A stretch of DNA of 64,000 nt from Pseudomonadota bacterium (GCA_018241025.1 JAFEEQ010000011.1:310001-374000); one strand, 5' to 3'; shown: positions 36,784 through 45,897, numbered from the stretch's first letter. Made by a program: numbers and translations. Notes: generated by a model from the letters alone, not told the origin.

Positions 36784-37986
36784 ATGAATCTCGATCTTTC
36801 CCCACAGGAACGCGTGTTTCGCAACGAGGTGCGTGAGTTTCTCGACACCGCGCTGACGCCAGAACTGCGCGATGCCGGCCGGCGCACGACTTCGGTGTTC
36901 ATGGACAAACGCTACAGCCTCGCCTGGCAGAAGATCCTGCACGCAAAGGGATGGGTCGCGCCAAGCTGGCCGAAGGAATATGGCGGCACCGGCTGGAGCG
37001 ACATGGAGCGCTACATCTGGTCGGCCGAATGCGCGCGAGCCGGTGCGCCGAGCCTCGCGCCGATGGGGCTGCGCATGGTCGGTCCCTGCATCATGCGGTA
37101 CGGAACGCCGGAGCAGAAGGCGCACTACCTCCCGCGCCTGCTTTCGGGCGAGGACTACTGGTGCCAGGGATATTCCGAACCCGGCTCGGGCTCCGATCTC
37201 GCTTCCCTGCAATTGAAGGCGGTGAGCGACGGCGATCACTATGTCCTCAACGGTTCCAAAATCTGGACGACGCATGCTCATTGGGCGAACCGGATGTTCT
37301 GTCTGGTCCGCACCAGGACCGACGGCAAGCCGCAAGCCGGCATCACCTTCCTGCTGCTCGACATGCAGACGCCGGGTATCACGGTGAAGCCGATCATCAC
37401 GCTCGCCGGCGAGCACGAAGTGAATCAGGTCTTCTTCGACGACGTGCGTATGCCGAAATCCGGCCGCCTTGGCGAAGAGAATGACGGCTGGACAGTGGCG
37501 AAGTATCTGCTCGAATTCGAGCGCGGCGGCGGCTCGGGCGCCGGCCTCAAGATTTCCATCGGGCGGCTGCGCGAGCTGGCGCATGCCGTGACCGGTGATG
37601 ACGGCGAAAGGCTGATCGACGACGCGGACTTCCGCAGCAAGCTCGCGAACGCGGCCATCGCCGTCGAAGCCATCGAGATGACCGAGCATCGGGTGATGAG
37701 CGCACTCAGTGCCGGCCGGAATCCGGGTCCGGCGTCCTCGATGCTCAAGATGCAGGGCACCGAGGCGATGCAGAAGCTCGACGAGCTGGCGGTCGAGGCC
37801 CTGGCGCATTACGCCGCCGTCGACCAGCCGGAGGCCCGCAAGCCCGGCTCGAATGCCGCACCGGTCGGGCCGGTCGAAGGCCTGCTTGCGGTGGCGCGCT
37901 ACCTCAACAACCGTGCCGGTTCGATCTATGGCGGTTCGAACGAAATCCAGCGCGATATCATGGCCAGGCTGGTGCTCGGCCTGTAG
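36784..37986 (+). CDS. Acyl-CoA dehydrogenase family protein
   Basis: An FAD-dependent acyl-CoA dehydrogenase of 400 residues. The flavin and substrate segments WCQGYSEPGSGSDLASLQ, GSKIWTTHAHWAN and the C-terminal IYGGSNEIQRDIMARLVLG are clear. The position usually holding the catalytic Glu before GT/GS in medium-chain enzymes is Gly here. Glu246 in LLEFERGGGS aligns with the alternative catalytic Glu of isovaleryl-type and FadE26-type enzymes. I chose the ATG at 36784 because the product then starts MNLDLSPQERVFRNEVREF; the frame extends 12 codons upstream. It follows the dioxygenase gene by 42 bases. Confidence 0.88.
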   Translation: MNLDLSPQERVFRNEVREFLDTALTPELRDAGRRTTSVFMDKRYSLAWQKILHAKGWVAPSWPKEYGGTGWSDMERYIWSAECARAGAPSLAPMGLRMVGPCIMRYGTPEQKAHYLPRLLSGEDYWCQGYSEPGSGSDLASLQLKAVSDGDHYVLNGSKIWTTHAHWANRMFCLVRTRTDGKPQAGITFLLLDMQTPGITVKPIITLAGEHEVNQVFFDDVRMPKSGRLGEENDGWTVAKYLLEFERGGGSGAGLKISIGRLRELAHAVTGDDGERLIDDADFRSKLANAAIAVEAIEMTEHRVMSALSAGRNPGPASSMLKMQGTEAMQKLDELAVEALAHYAAVDQPEARKPGSNAAPVGPVEGLLAVARYLNNRAGSIYGGSNEIQRDIMARLVLGL

Positions 37987-38044
37987 CGGAGCGTACCGGC
38001 CGGAATTCTGCTAGGCTCCTGCCGTTTGGGGACTTGGGGGCAGA

Positions 38045-38914
38045 ATGCCTGGTTTGCGAAATCTCGCCGGCGCGGCCGCGGTGCTGATGGCGATCATGTC
38101 GGCACTTGCGACGCTGGCGCAGCATTACGATGTGCGAATTGCCTTCCGACCGGCGCTCGTCGGCGAAACGATCCGGCTCGCTTCCAATCAGGCAAATGCC
38201 GCGCTCCACTTCGCCATGGGCGGGCAGAGCGAGCAAAAGCAGCAGGTCCCGGCTGCGCCGCCGGATCCCGCCGTTGCGCTTCGGGCCGATGCGGCGGGAC
38301 GGTTGCAGGCCAAGATCCCGGCCGAGCTCTACTCCTATTTCGACATCTACATCTATGTGAGCAAGGCAGATTCGGGCTCGCTTTCCCAGCATGCCTATCT
38401 GTTCCGGAAGATTTCCGACAACAGCCTGACGTTCGAGCAGAGCTTTCCGGTTTCGACCGGCCGCGAACGCCATGAGCGCTACTTCACGTCGACCCCGACG
38501 GGCTTGTTCGAGCTCGATCCCGATCGTTTCGAAGTCTCGCACTACTCGCGCACCTGGCATGCGCCGATGCCGTGGGCGATGTTTTTGAATGCCACGATCA
38601 AGGGGCGGCAGACCGGCGTGGCGCTGCATTCGGCCGGTTCGCATATCGCCCAACTCGGCAGCCGCGCATCGGGCGGTTGCGTGCGCCTGCCGCCGGAGAA
38701 GGCGGCCGAACTGTTCCAGCGTTTCCAGAAGGAAGAGCGCGGCTATGTCCCGGTCTTCGCCTATGACCGAGCGAACCGCCGCACCAGCGGAGACGGCGTC
38801 GTGTTGCGCGGCGCCGACGGCAAGCCGCTGCTCGTACCCGGTTACAAGGTGCTGGTGTTCATCGAAGACTATGGCGGCGGCAACACGCCGGCTCTGGTCG
38901 CGGTGGTCGTCTAG
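38045..38914 (+). CDS. L,D-transpeptidase (YkuD-like) family protein
   Basis: The 289-residue protein starts with a hydrophobic signal or anchor segment (NLAGAAAVLMAIMSALATLA), so it acts in the periplasm. A YkuD-like catalytic region lies around residues 195-220: ALHSAGSHIAQLGSRASGGCVRLPP, with a nucleophilic Cys and a preceding His 17 residues upstream. The usual SHGC box reads SGGC. Such enzymes cross-link peptidoglycan or attach proteins to it. The stop shares CTAG with the opposing FAD dehydrogenase gene. Confidence 0.78.
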   Translation: MPGLRNLAGAAAVLMAIMSALATLAQHYDVRIAFRPALVGETIRLASNQANAALHFAMGGQSEQKQQVPAAPPDPAVALRADAAGRLQAKIPAELYSYFDIYIYVSKADSGSLSQHAYLFRKISDNSLTFEQSFPVSTGRERHERYFTSTPTGLFELDPDRFEVSHYSRTWHAPMPWAMFLNATIKGRQTGVALHSAGSHIAQLGSRASGGCVRLPPEKAAELFQRFQKEERGYVPVFAYDRANRRTSGDGVVLRGADGKPLLVPGYKVLVFIEDYGGGNTPALVAVVV

Positions 38915-40503
38915 CCGGCGATACTCTTCGCTACTGCTTCGGCGACTTTGATGCCGTCGACACCGGCGGAAAGGATACCGCCGGCAAAGCCCGCGCCTTC
39001 ACCGGCCGGATAGAGACCGCGCGTGTTCGGACTCTGGAGATCGGTGTCGCGGTTGATCCGGACAGGCGAAGACGTGCGGGTTTCGACGCCCGTGAGGATT
39101 GCGTCTTCCATCGCGAAGCCGGGGATCTGGCGTGCGAAGGCCGGCAGCGCTTCACGGATCGCGGCGATGGCGTAGTCGGGCAGGCAGTCCGAGAGATCGG
39201 TGAGGTGCACGCCGGGGCGATAGGATGGCGTCACGGTGCCGAGCTCGGTCGAGGGCCGGCCGGCGAGGAAATCGCCGACGCGCTGACCCGGGGCCTTGTA
39301 GGTGCCGCCGCCGGCCTCGAACGCCTTGCTTTCCCATTTGCGCTGCAGCTCGACGCCGGCGAGGACGTGTTCGGGATAATCTTCCGGCGTGATGCCGACG
39401 ACGATGCCGGAATTGGCGTTGCGCTCGTTGCGCGAATACTGGCTCATGCCGTTGGTCGCGACACGGCCTTCCTCGCTGGTCGCCGCGACAACGGTGCCGC
39501 CGGGGCACATGCAGAAGCTGTAGACCGAGCGGCCATTGCTCGCGTGATGCACGAGGCGATACTCGGCGGCACCGATCTGCGGAATGGTCCGGCCGTAGCG
39601 CGCCTTGTCGATCAGCGATTGCGGATGCTCGATGCGGAAGCCGATGGAGAACGGCTTGGCTTCGATATCGACGCCGCGGCGCGCCAGCATCTCGAAAGTG
39701 TCGCGCGAGGAATGACCGACGGCGAGGACCACATGGTCGGTCTCGATCCGGCTTCCGTCGGCGAGGAATACGCCGCGCACGCCATGGTTATCGTCGAGAT
39801 CGAGATCTGTCACACGGTGGCGGAAGCGGTATTCGCCGCCGAGGCTCTCGATGGTCTCGCGCAGGCTCTCGACCATGGTCACGAGGCGGAAGGTGCCGAT
39901 GTGCGGATGCGCCTCGGTCAGGATCTCTTCCGGCGCGCCGGCTTTGACGAACTCGGTGAGGACCTTGCGCCCGAGATGGCGCGGATCCTTGATCTGACTG
40001 TAGAGCTTGCCGTCGGAAAAGGTGCCGGCGCCGCCTTCGCCGAACTGGACGTTGGACTCCGGATCGAGGACCGAGCGGCGCCAGAGGCCCCAGGTGTCTT
40101 TGGTTCGCTCTCGCACCACCTTGCCGCGTTCGAGGATGATGGGCCGGAAGCCGGACTGCGCCAGAATCAATGCCGCGAACAATCCGCACGGCCCCGCACC
40201 GATCACGACCGGCCGCGAGAAGGCGCGCACCGGTGCCGTGGCGACGAACTTGTAGTCCAGATCGGGTGTCCGCTGGATGTGCGGATCGCGATTGCGCGCG
40301 AGATAGACGTCCTCGTCGGCAATCTCGGCATCGACGATGTAGGTGTAGACGATGGCGCTCTTCTTGCGGGCGTCGACACCGCGCTTGAACACGGCAAAGC
40401 TTTTGATTGCCGCTGCAGGCAGGCGGAGCTTGCGGAACAGCGCGACTTTGAGCGCGTCCGGCGCATGATCGAGCGGCAGGCGGATTTCCGAGATGCGGAG
40501 CAT
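38911..40503 (-). CDS. Uncharacterised FAD-dependent dehydrogenase (COG2509 type)
   Basis: The 530-residue flavoprotein has a small N-terminal domain (MLRISEIRLPLDHAPDALKVALFRKL), which is typical of this COG, then the FAD fold (PVVIGAGPCGLFAALILAQSG) near residue 98, the VQFGEGGAGTFSDGKLYSQI block, AVGHSSRDTFEML, and a C-terminal FAD loop (LYPAGEGAGFAGGILSAGVDGIKVAEA). The reaction is unknown. The true start is the ATG ending at 40503; the frame stays open far upstream only because it is antisense to the next flavoprotein gene. Both genes encode unrelated FAD enzymes. Confidence 0.88.
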   Translation of the reverse strand: MLRISEIRLPLDHAPDALKVALFRKLRLPAAAIKSFAVFKRGVDARKKSAIVYTYIVDAEIADEDVYLARNRDPHIQRTPDLDYKFVATAPVRAFSRPVVIGAGPCGLFAALILAQSGFRPIILERGKVVRERTKDTWGLWRRSVLDPESNVQFGEGGAGTFSDGKLYSQIKDPRHLGRKVLTEFVKAGAPEEILTEAHPHIGTFRLVTMVESLRETIESLGGEYRFRHRVTDLDLDDNHGVRGVFLADGSRIETDHVVLAVGHSSRDTFEMLARRGVDIEAKPFSIGFRIEHPQSLIDKARYGRTIPQIGAAEYRLVHHASNGRSVYSFCMCPGGTVVAATSEEGRVATNGMSQYSRNERNANSGIVVGITPEDYPEHVLAGVELQRKWESKAFEAGGGTYKAPGQRVGDFLAGRPSTELGTVTPSYRPGVHLTDLSDCLPDYAIAAIREALPAFARQIPGFAMEDAILTGVETRTSSPVRINRDTDLQSPNTRGLYPAGEGAGFAGGILSAGVDGIKVAEAVAKSIAG

Positions 40504-40576
40504 GGCGGAGGAATAGGGGAGGGCGGCGCGAAAAGGAAGCGCTTGCGGTGTGCGTCCGGCTTTCCGATACAGGGGC

Positions 40577-41758
40577 ATGAGCAGACCTTTCTCCGTCGCG
40601 GTGATCGGCGCCGGCCCGGCCGGGCTGATGGCGGCCGAGGTACTGAGCGCCGGCGGCGCGCAGGTGACGGTGCTCGACCGCATGCCGTCGGTCGGGCGCA
40701 AGCTGCTGATGGCAGGCCGCGGCGGGCTGAACCTGACGCATTCGGAGCCGTTCGAGCGCTTCATGACGCGATACGGCGCGGCGGCGGAGCGGCTCAGGCC
40801 GGTGCTCGAGGCGTTTACGCCGGCCGATTTGATCGCCTGGGCGAACGGGCTCGGGCAGGAGACGTTTGTCGGCTCGAGCGGGCGGGTGTTTCCGAAAGCG
40901 ATGAAGGCGTCGCCGCTGCTGCGGGCCTGGCTCGGGCGGTTGGAGCGGCAAGGCGTGCGGTTCCGGCTTCGGAGCGACTGGCGCGGCTGGGACGACGACG
41001 GTGCGTTGCGTTTCGCCGATGAAACCGTGCTGGCCGACGCCACGGTGCTGGCGCTGGGTGGCGCGAGCTGGCCGCGGCTGGGCGGCGATGGCGGCTGGGT
41101 GAGGTTGCTGCGCGAGAAGGGCGTGGCAGTGTCCGATCTGAAACCGGCGAATGCGGGGTTCGATGTCGCGTGGAGCGCGCCGTTCCGGGAGCGCTTTGCG
41201 GGACAGCCGCTGAAGAACATCGCGCTGCGGTTCGGATCGCAGGTCGTGCGGGGCGAGGCGATGGTCACGGCGTATGGTCTCGAAGGCGGCGTTGTGTATG
41301 CGGCGTCGGCGGCGCTGCGCGATGCTTTACCGGCGGTGGCGGAAATCGATCTCAGGCCCGACCGCAGTGTCGAGCAGCTGGCTGCGGCGCTGGCGCGGCC
41401 GCGGGGCAAGGAGAGCCTCTCGAACTTCCTGCGCAAGGCGGCGAAGCTGTCGCCGCTGGAGATCAACCTGTTGCGTGAGCCGGGGCCGCCTCCGGCGGAC
41501 CCGGCCGGGCTGGCGGAGCGGATCAAGAGCGTGCCGCTGACTCTGACTGCGATGCAGCCGCTGGCGCGGGCGATCTCGACGGCGGGCGGCGTTTCGTTCG
41601 ACGCGGTGGATGACGGGTTGATGCTCAAGGCTGTCCCCGGAACCTATGTCGTGGGCGAGATGCTGGACTGGGAGGCGCCGACGGGCGGCTACCTGCTACA
41701 GGCGTGCTTCGCGACGGGTGCGTTTGCGGCGCGGGCGGTGCTGTCTCGCCGGGATTAG
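40577..41758 (+). CDS. NAD(P)/FAD-dependent oxidoreductase, HI0933/TIGR03862 flavoprotein family
   Basis: The 393-residue product has the FAD-binding start VAVIGAGPAGLMAAEVLSAGG, GRKLLMAGRGGLNLTHSEPFERFMTRYG (a family signature), SSGRVFPKAMKASPLLRAWL, LALGGASWPRLGGDGGW and a C-terminal GEMLDWEAPTGGYLLQACFATGAFA. The role is unknown; some HI0933 relatives are reductases of bile-acid or other alkenes. I chose the ATG at 40577, preceded by AGGGGC. It diverges from the COG2509 gene. The gene uses many GCG/GGC codons with G at third positions, slightly unlike its neighbours. Confidence 0.87.
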   Translation: MSRPFSVAVIGAGPAGLMAAEVLSAGGAQVTVLDRMPSVGRKLLMAGRGGLNLTHSEPFERFMTRYGAAAERLRPVLEAFTPADLIAWANGLGQETFVGSSGRVFPKAMKASPLLRAWLGRLERQGVRFRLRSDWRGWDDDGALRFADETVLADATVLALGGASWPRLGGDGGWVRLLREKGVAVSDLKPANAGFDVAWSAPFRERFAGQPLKNIALRFGSQVVRGEAMVTAYGLEGGVVYAASAALRDALPAVAEIDLRPDRSVEQLAAALARPRGKESLSNFLRKAAKLSPLEINLLREPGPPPADPAGLAERIKSVPLTLTAMQPLARAISTAGGVSFDAVDDGLMLKAVPGTYVVGEMLDWEAPTGGYLLQACFATGAFAARAVLSRRD

Positions 41759-41768
41759 GGTCGGTGCT

Positions 41769-41801
41769 ACCCTCGTGCTTCGACAGGCTCAGCATGAGGG
41801 T
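41769..41801. repeat. Extragenic palindromic repeat (REP-like hairpin)
   Basis: Eleven-base arms (ACCCTCGTGCT and AGCATGAGGGT) pair at ten positions around a loop containing TCGACAGGCTC. The core 'cttcgacaggctcagcatga' is a short sequence found in many copies in Alphaproteobacteria genomes, so this looks like a dispersed element. It lies between two convergently or co-directionally transcribed genes and could also terminate transcription. Confidence 0.7.
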
Positions 41802-41813
41802 GTGCTCAAAGGA

Positions 41814-41858
41814 CCTCATCCTGCGCCTGTCGCCCTTCGGCGGGCTCAGGAGATGAGG
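41814..41858. repeat. Second REP-like hairpin
   Basis: CCTCATC and GATGAGG ends, plus inner CTG/CAG, flank a GC-rich core with CGCCCTTCGGCGGG. It is only 12 bases after the previous hairpin and shares its CCTCAT/ATGAGG ends and the CCTGTCG/GGCTCA core, so the two seem to be a diverged tandem pair. Confidence 0.7.
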
Positions 41859-41901
41859 AGCGCCACTTCTGTTCGCCGTGCCCAGCCCATAGGATCGTCA
41901 C

Positions 41902-42657
41902 ATGACCCATATCCTCTCCTTCCACGCCCATCCCGACGATGCCGAGACGCTCTGTGCCGGCACGCTGGCGCTGCTCGCGGCGGCCGGCCATCGCATCACC
42001 ATCGCGACGATGACGGCCGGCGATTGCGGCTCGACGACGACGACGTGCGAAGAAACCGCGCGCATCCGCAAGGCCGAGGCGGCCGCGGCGGCGGCGCTGA
42101 TCGGTGCAGATTATCTCTGCGCCGATGTCGGCGATCTCTGCGTTTTCAACGACGATGCGACACGGCGCAAGGCGACGGAGATCGTGCGGGCTGTAGCGGC
42201 CGATATCGTGCTCACCGGCTCGCCCGAGGACTATCATCCCGATCACGAGGCGACGAGCATCCTCGTGCGCGACGCTCTGTTCGCCTCGACCGTGCGGAAT
42301 TACGAGACTGGGCCGGCGAAGGCGCTGGAGACGATTCCGCATCTCTATTTCATGGACCCGATCGACGGCCGGGATCGCTCCGGCAAACGCGTGGCGCCGG
42401 AGTTCGGTGTCGATATCTCGGCGCAATTCGAAATCAAGGCCGCGATGCTGGCGAAGCATGAGAGCCAGTTCGCCTGGGTGATCAAGCAGCACGGCATCAC
42501 CGATTTTGCCGCCTCGCTCGGGCGGTTCTCGGCCAAGCAGGGTACACTGTTCGGTGTCGCCTATGCGGAAGGTTTCCGGCAATACACGGGGACTCCCTAT
42601 CCGCGGAGCGAGGCGTTGCAGGGGTTGGTTGGGGCGGCATTGAAGGTGGCGCACTAG
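41902..42657 (+). CDS. PIG-L family deacetylase
   Basis: The 251-residue protein begins MTHILSFHAHPDDAETLCAGTLALL, containing the HPDD zinc and catalytic motif, and EDYHPDHEATS supplies the third zinc His. Related enzymes remove N-acetyl groups from GlcNAc-type conjugates such as GlcNAc-PI, mycothiol precursors or bacillithiol. There is no signal peptide. It lies between two groups of extragenic repeats, with no partner gene that would indicate the substrate. Confidence 0.88.
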   Translation: MTHILSFHAHPDDAETLCAGTLALLAAAGHRITIATMTAGDCGSTTTTCEETARIRKAEAAAAAALIGADYLCADVGDLCVFNDDATRRKATEIVRAVAADIVLTGSPEDYHPDHEATSILVRDALFASTVRNYETGPAKALETIPHLYFMDPIDGRDRSGKRVAPEFGVDISAQFEIKAAMLAKHESQFAWVIKQHGITDFAASLGRFSAKQGTLFGVAYAEGFRQYTGTPYPRSEALQGLVGAALKVAH

Positions 42658-42665
42658 CAACCTCA

Positions 42666-42799
42666 TCGTCATCGCCGGACTTGTTCCGGCGATCCATGAT
42701 CTCGATGTTGATTGTGAATAGTGGCTTGCGTCGCCGCGCGAGCGCGGCGATTGCAGGCTTGGTGATCTTGGATGGCCGGGACATGCCCGGCCATGACGA
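42666..42799. repeat. Imperfect long inverted repeat with three internal hairpins (MITE-like or BIME-like)
   Basis: Two 36-base arms, 42666-42701 and 42764-42799, are inverted copies matching at 30 of 36 positions. Each arm is itself a hairpin (GCCGG...CCGGC), and the central segment adds another (CGCCGCG/CGCGGCG at about 42731-42749). The outer ends read TCGTCAT and ATGACGA. The whole occupies the gap between the PIG-L gene and gabD. No coding frame or target duplication is obvious. Confidence 0.8.
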
Positions 42800-42806
42800 G
42801 TTGGGT

Positions 42807-44264
42807 TTAGGTCGCTAGACCGCCCAGCAGTACGTACTTGACCGCCAGATAATCCTCGATGCCGTACTTGCTGCCCTCGCGGCCCATGCCGCTTTGCTTG
42901 ACGCCGCCGAAGGGGGCGACCTCGGTCGAGATGATGCCTTCGTTGACGCCGACGATGCCGTATTCGAGCGCTTCGGCCACGCGCATCACGCGGCCGATGT
43001 CGCGGGCGTAGAAATAGGCCGCAAGCCCGAACTCGGTGGCGTTGGCGATGCGGATCGCTTCGGCGTCGTCCTTGAAGCGGAACAGGGTCGCGACCGGTCC
43101 GAAGATCTCCTCGCGGGCGATGTCCATCTCTGTCGTCACCCCGCCGAGGATGGTCGGTTCGAAGAAGGTGCCGCCGAGTGCAGACCGCTTGCCGCCGGTC
43201 ACGACCTTCGCGCCTTTGCGTGTTGCGTCCGAGAGCAGGCGTTCGACTTTCTCCACCGCGTCTTCGGCGATCAGCGGTCCCTGGGTCACGCCGTCTTCCA
43301 TGCCGTTGCCGAGCTTCAGCTTGGCGACACGCTCGGCGAGCTTGGCGGCGAAGGCGTCGTAGACGGAATCCTGCACCAGGATGCGGTTCGCGCAGACGCA
43401 GGTCTGGCCCATGTTGCGGTATTTCGAGAGCATCGCGCCGTCGGCGGCGGCGTCGAGATCGGCATCGGCGAAGACGATGAACGGCGCATTGCCGCCGAGC
43501 TCGAAGGAGACCTTCTTCACCGTCGAAGCGCATTGCGCCATCAGGATGCGGCCGACCTCGGTCGAGCCGGTGAAGCTGAACTTGCGCACCAGCGGATGCG
43601 TCGTCAGCACCTTGCCCACTTCCGCCGCCCTGTCGGAGGTCACGACGTTGAACACGCCCTTGGGGATGCCGGCGCGGTGCGCGAGTTCGGCGAGGGCGGT
43701 GGCGGAAAGCGGAGTCTCGGCCGCGGGCTTGATCACGAAGGGGCAGCCGGCGGCGAGGGCAGGAGCGGCCTTGCGCGTGATCATCGCGTTGGGGAAATTC
43801 CACGGCGTGATCGCGCCGACGACGCCGATCGGCTCCTTCTGCACCAGGATGCGCTTGCCGGCGGCGAAGGTCGGGATGATGTCGCCATAGACGCGCTTTC
43901 CCTCTTCGGCGAACCACTCGATGAAGTTGGCACCGTAGGCGACTTCGCCGCGGGTCTCGGCGAGCGGCTTGCCCTGTTCGGCGGTCATCAGGCGGGCGAG
44001 ATCTTCCTGGTTGGCCATGATCAGCTCGAACCATTTGCGCATCAGCGCCGCGCGTTCCTTCGCGGTCTTCGCGCGCCAGGCGGGCCAGGCTTCGGCGGCG
44101 GCTTCGACCGCGGCGCGGGTTTCGGCGGGGCCGCAATCGGCGACCTCGGCGATGATCTCCCCGGTCGCCTTGTCCTTGACGGCAAAGCGGCTTGCCGCGG
44201 GAACCCAGGCGCCGTCGATGTAGCTGTCGGGGCGGAGCAGGGTTTGGTCATTGAGTTTCAGCAT
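42807..44264 (-). CDS. gabD: NAD(P)+-dependent succinate-semialdehyde dehydrogenase
   Basis: This aldehyde dehydrogenase oxidises succinate semialdehyde to succinate, closing the GABA shunt. The 485-residue product has the ALDH Rossmann segment [19 protein letters not shown], the catalytic Glu in [14 protein letters not shown], the nucleophilic Cys in [16 protein letters not shown] and the C-terminal [28 protein letters not shown]. The layout and [14 protein letters not shown] match GabD. No GABA transaminase is present in this window, and a glutarate semialdehyde role is also possible. It is divergent from an aldo/keto reductase gene. Confidence 0.9.
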   Translation of the reverse strand: MLKLNDQTLLRPDSYIDGAWVPAASRFAVKDKATGEIIAEVADCGPAETRAAVEAAAEAWPAWRAKTAKERAALMRKWFELIMANQEDLARLMTAEQGKPLAETRGEVAYGANFIEWFAEEGKRVYGDIIPTFAAGKRILVQKEPIGVVGAITPWNFPNAMITRKAAPALAAGCPFVIKPAAETPLSATALAELAHRAGIPKGVFNVVTSDRAAEVGKVLTTHPLVRKFSFTGSTEVGRILMAQCASTVKKVSFELGGNAPFIVFADADLDAAADGAMLSKYRNMGQTCVCANRILVQDSVYDAFAAKLAERVAKLKLGNGMEDGVTQGPLIAEDAVEKVERLLSDATRKGAKVVTGGKRSALGGTFFEPTILGGVTTEMDIAREEIFGPVATLFRFKDDAEAIRIANATEFGLAAYFYARDIGRVMRVAEALEYGIVGVNEGIISTEVAPFGGVKQSGMGREGSKYGIEDYLAVKYVLLGGLAT

Positions 44265-44498
44265 GATGGACCTCTAACGCGGCAGTGGCTGGGATGGGGG
44301 CGAGAAATTCGGTTTGGACGCGCGCGATTGCAAGGCACGACACGCCTGGCGGACGTTTTGCGCATTTTTCGGGTTCGAATGGCGCGGATTGACGTCAGAC
44401 GGCTGGAATCGCTGGATTCTTCGCGTGGATAAGGGCCGCGGCTTGCGGGCGGCGTCATGATTTTCCAAGCTGCGATCCTCCTGTGCATGGTGGTACCG

Positions 44499-45539
44499 AT
44501 GTTCAAGGCGACCGGGATCCGGTCCTTCACGACGCGCGGCGGCATGACGCTGCCTTTCACGCTGCTCGGCTTCGGCACGGCGACGCTCGGCAATCTCGGG
44601 CGCGCCTTCACCGATGAAGAGGCCGCCGCCACCATGGAGCACGCCTGGGAAACCGGGATGCGCTACTTCGATACCGCGCCGCAATACGGGCTGGGTCTTG
44701 CCGAAACGCGTGTCGGGCGCGTTCTTGCGGCCAAGCCGCGCGAGGCGTTCCTGCTTTCGACCAAGGCGGGGCGGCTGATCGAGCCCTGCGCGCCGGAGCA
44801 GTCCAATCATGGCGCGTTCGTCGTGCCGCCCGATGTCCGCTACGTCTACGACTATTCGCATGACGGCGTGCTGCGCTCCTTCGAGGCGAGCCTGAAGCGA
44901 ATGGGGCTCGACCGTGTCGATGTGCTGTTCATTCATGACGTCGACGGTTTCACCCATGGCGGCCGCGCGCAATCCGAAGCGCGCATCCGCGAGCTGATGG
45001 AGACCGGCGGGTGGCGCGCGCTCGACGATCTGCGCCGTGCCGGCGCGGTGAAGGCGATCGGTCTCGGCGTGAACGAGTGGGAGCCCTGCGCGCGGATGCT
45101 GGAGCTGGCCGATCCCGATCTCTTCCTGCTTGCGGGACGCTACACCCTGCTGGAGCAGGCGCCGATCGACACGCTGTTTCCGCAATGCGCGAAGAAAGGC
45201 GCGGGCATCGTGCTCGGCGGGCCATACAATTCGGGTGTGCTCGCGGGGGGCGCGACCTTCAACTACGACCCCGTGCCGGCCGAGGTCGCGGCACGGGTGA
45301 AGAGGCTCAAGACTGTGTGCGAGGCGCATGGCGTTCCTCTGGCGCAGGCGGCGCTGCAATTCGCCGCCGCCCATCCGGTGGTGGTCAGCGTGATTCCCGG
45401 CGCGGCGAGCGTGGCGGAGGTCGACAGCAATGTGGCGCTGCTCGAGGCCGCGACGCCGCCGGCGCTGTGGCGCGACCTGAAAGTGGAAAGATTGCTGCAT
45501 CCGGATGCGCCGGTGCCGGGCTCATCTGAAGGCGCGTAA
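44499..45539 (+). CDS. Aldo/keto reductase (D-threo-aldose 1-dehydrogenase type)
   Basis: A TIM-barrel NAD(P)-dependent oxidoreductase. The catalytic tetrad shows as Asp and Tyr in FDTAPQYGLGLAETRVG near residue 58, Lys in LSTKAGRLIEP and His in VLFIHDVDGF. The C-terminal cofactor loop is VSVIPGAAS. These features and the VYDYSHDGVLRSFEASLKRMGLDRVDVL stretch match the L-fucose / D-threo-aldose dehydrogenase and pyridoxal dehydrogenase branch. Upstream ATGs at 44457 and 44487 are in frame but would add a hydrophobic leader unlike the family. No strong ribosome-binding site decides the start. Confidence 0.85.
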   Translation: MFKATGIRSFTTRGGMTLPFTLLGFGTATLGNLGRAFTDEEAAATMEHAWETGMRYFDTAPQYGLGLAETRVGRVLAAKPREAFLLSTKAGRLIEPCAPEQSNHGAFVVPPDVRYVYDYSHDGVLRSFEASLKRMGLDRVDVLFIHDVDGFTHGGRAQSEARIRELMETGGWRALDDLRRAGAVKAIGLGVNEWEPCARMLELADPDLFLLAGRYTLLEQAPIDTLFPQCAKKGAGIVLGGPYNSGVLAGGATFNYDPVPAEVAARVKRLKTVCEAHGVPLAQAALQFAAAHPVVVSVIPGAASVAEVDSNVALLEAATPPALWRDLKVERLLHPDAPVPGSSEGA

Positions 45540-45897
45540 CTGTGGGGATGTAGCCGAAATGGGGTTTGCAGAGACTCGGTTCAAGGGCCCGTCGAAAATA
45601 AATCCGTATACGTCTTATCCACGGTCCGCGCCGCCGAAAGCCGCGGCGCGTCTGGAAATTTTCGCGCCGGCTGTTGGATAAGGTCGCGGGCTTTCGTTCA
45701 TCGACGATATTTTGTTTCGGGGCGCGCGTGCCGCGTTGGTCGCGGTCGGCGTTGGCGTGCAGGGACGAGCCAGGATCCGGGGCCAGGTCTGTTTGCGAGA
45801 TTTGCGGGCGGAAGCCGCGCGCCGACTACGGAAGAAATATCAATATCCTCAATATGTTATCCAGAGCGCTCGTCGCCGTGATCGTTGTCCTATAGAA
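45540..45897. other. Intergenic region between the aldo/keto reductase and the acyltransferase operon
   Basis: No gene is supported. A 73-codon frame on the plus strand has no conserved pattern, signal or ribosome-binding site. The stretch contains AT-rich islands in a GC-rich genome, notably around 45595-45625 and 45835-45860, and leads into the operon promoter. It may simply be a large regulatory or decayed region. Confidence 0.4.

Noticed and set aside
40504..41628. Long N-terminal extension of the COG2509 flavoprotein gene
   Set aside because: The region is antisense to the HI0933-type flavoprotein gene. The family N-terminus begins at the ATG ending at 40503.
41806..44136. A 776-codon minus-strand frame across the PIG-L gene and gabD
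   Set aside because: It covers two genes with clear families in other frames and crosses the extragenic repeats; its product is Arg-rich and has no motifs.
45674..45895. A 73-codon frame before the acyltransferase operon
   Set aside because: No ribosome-binding site, signal or conserved pattern; it runs into the promoter region.
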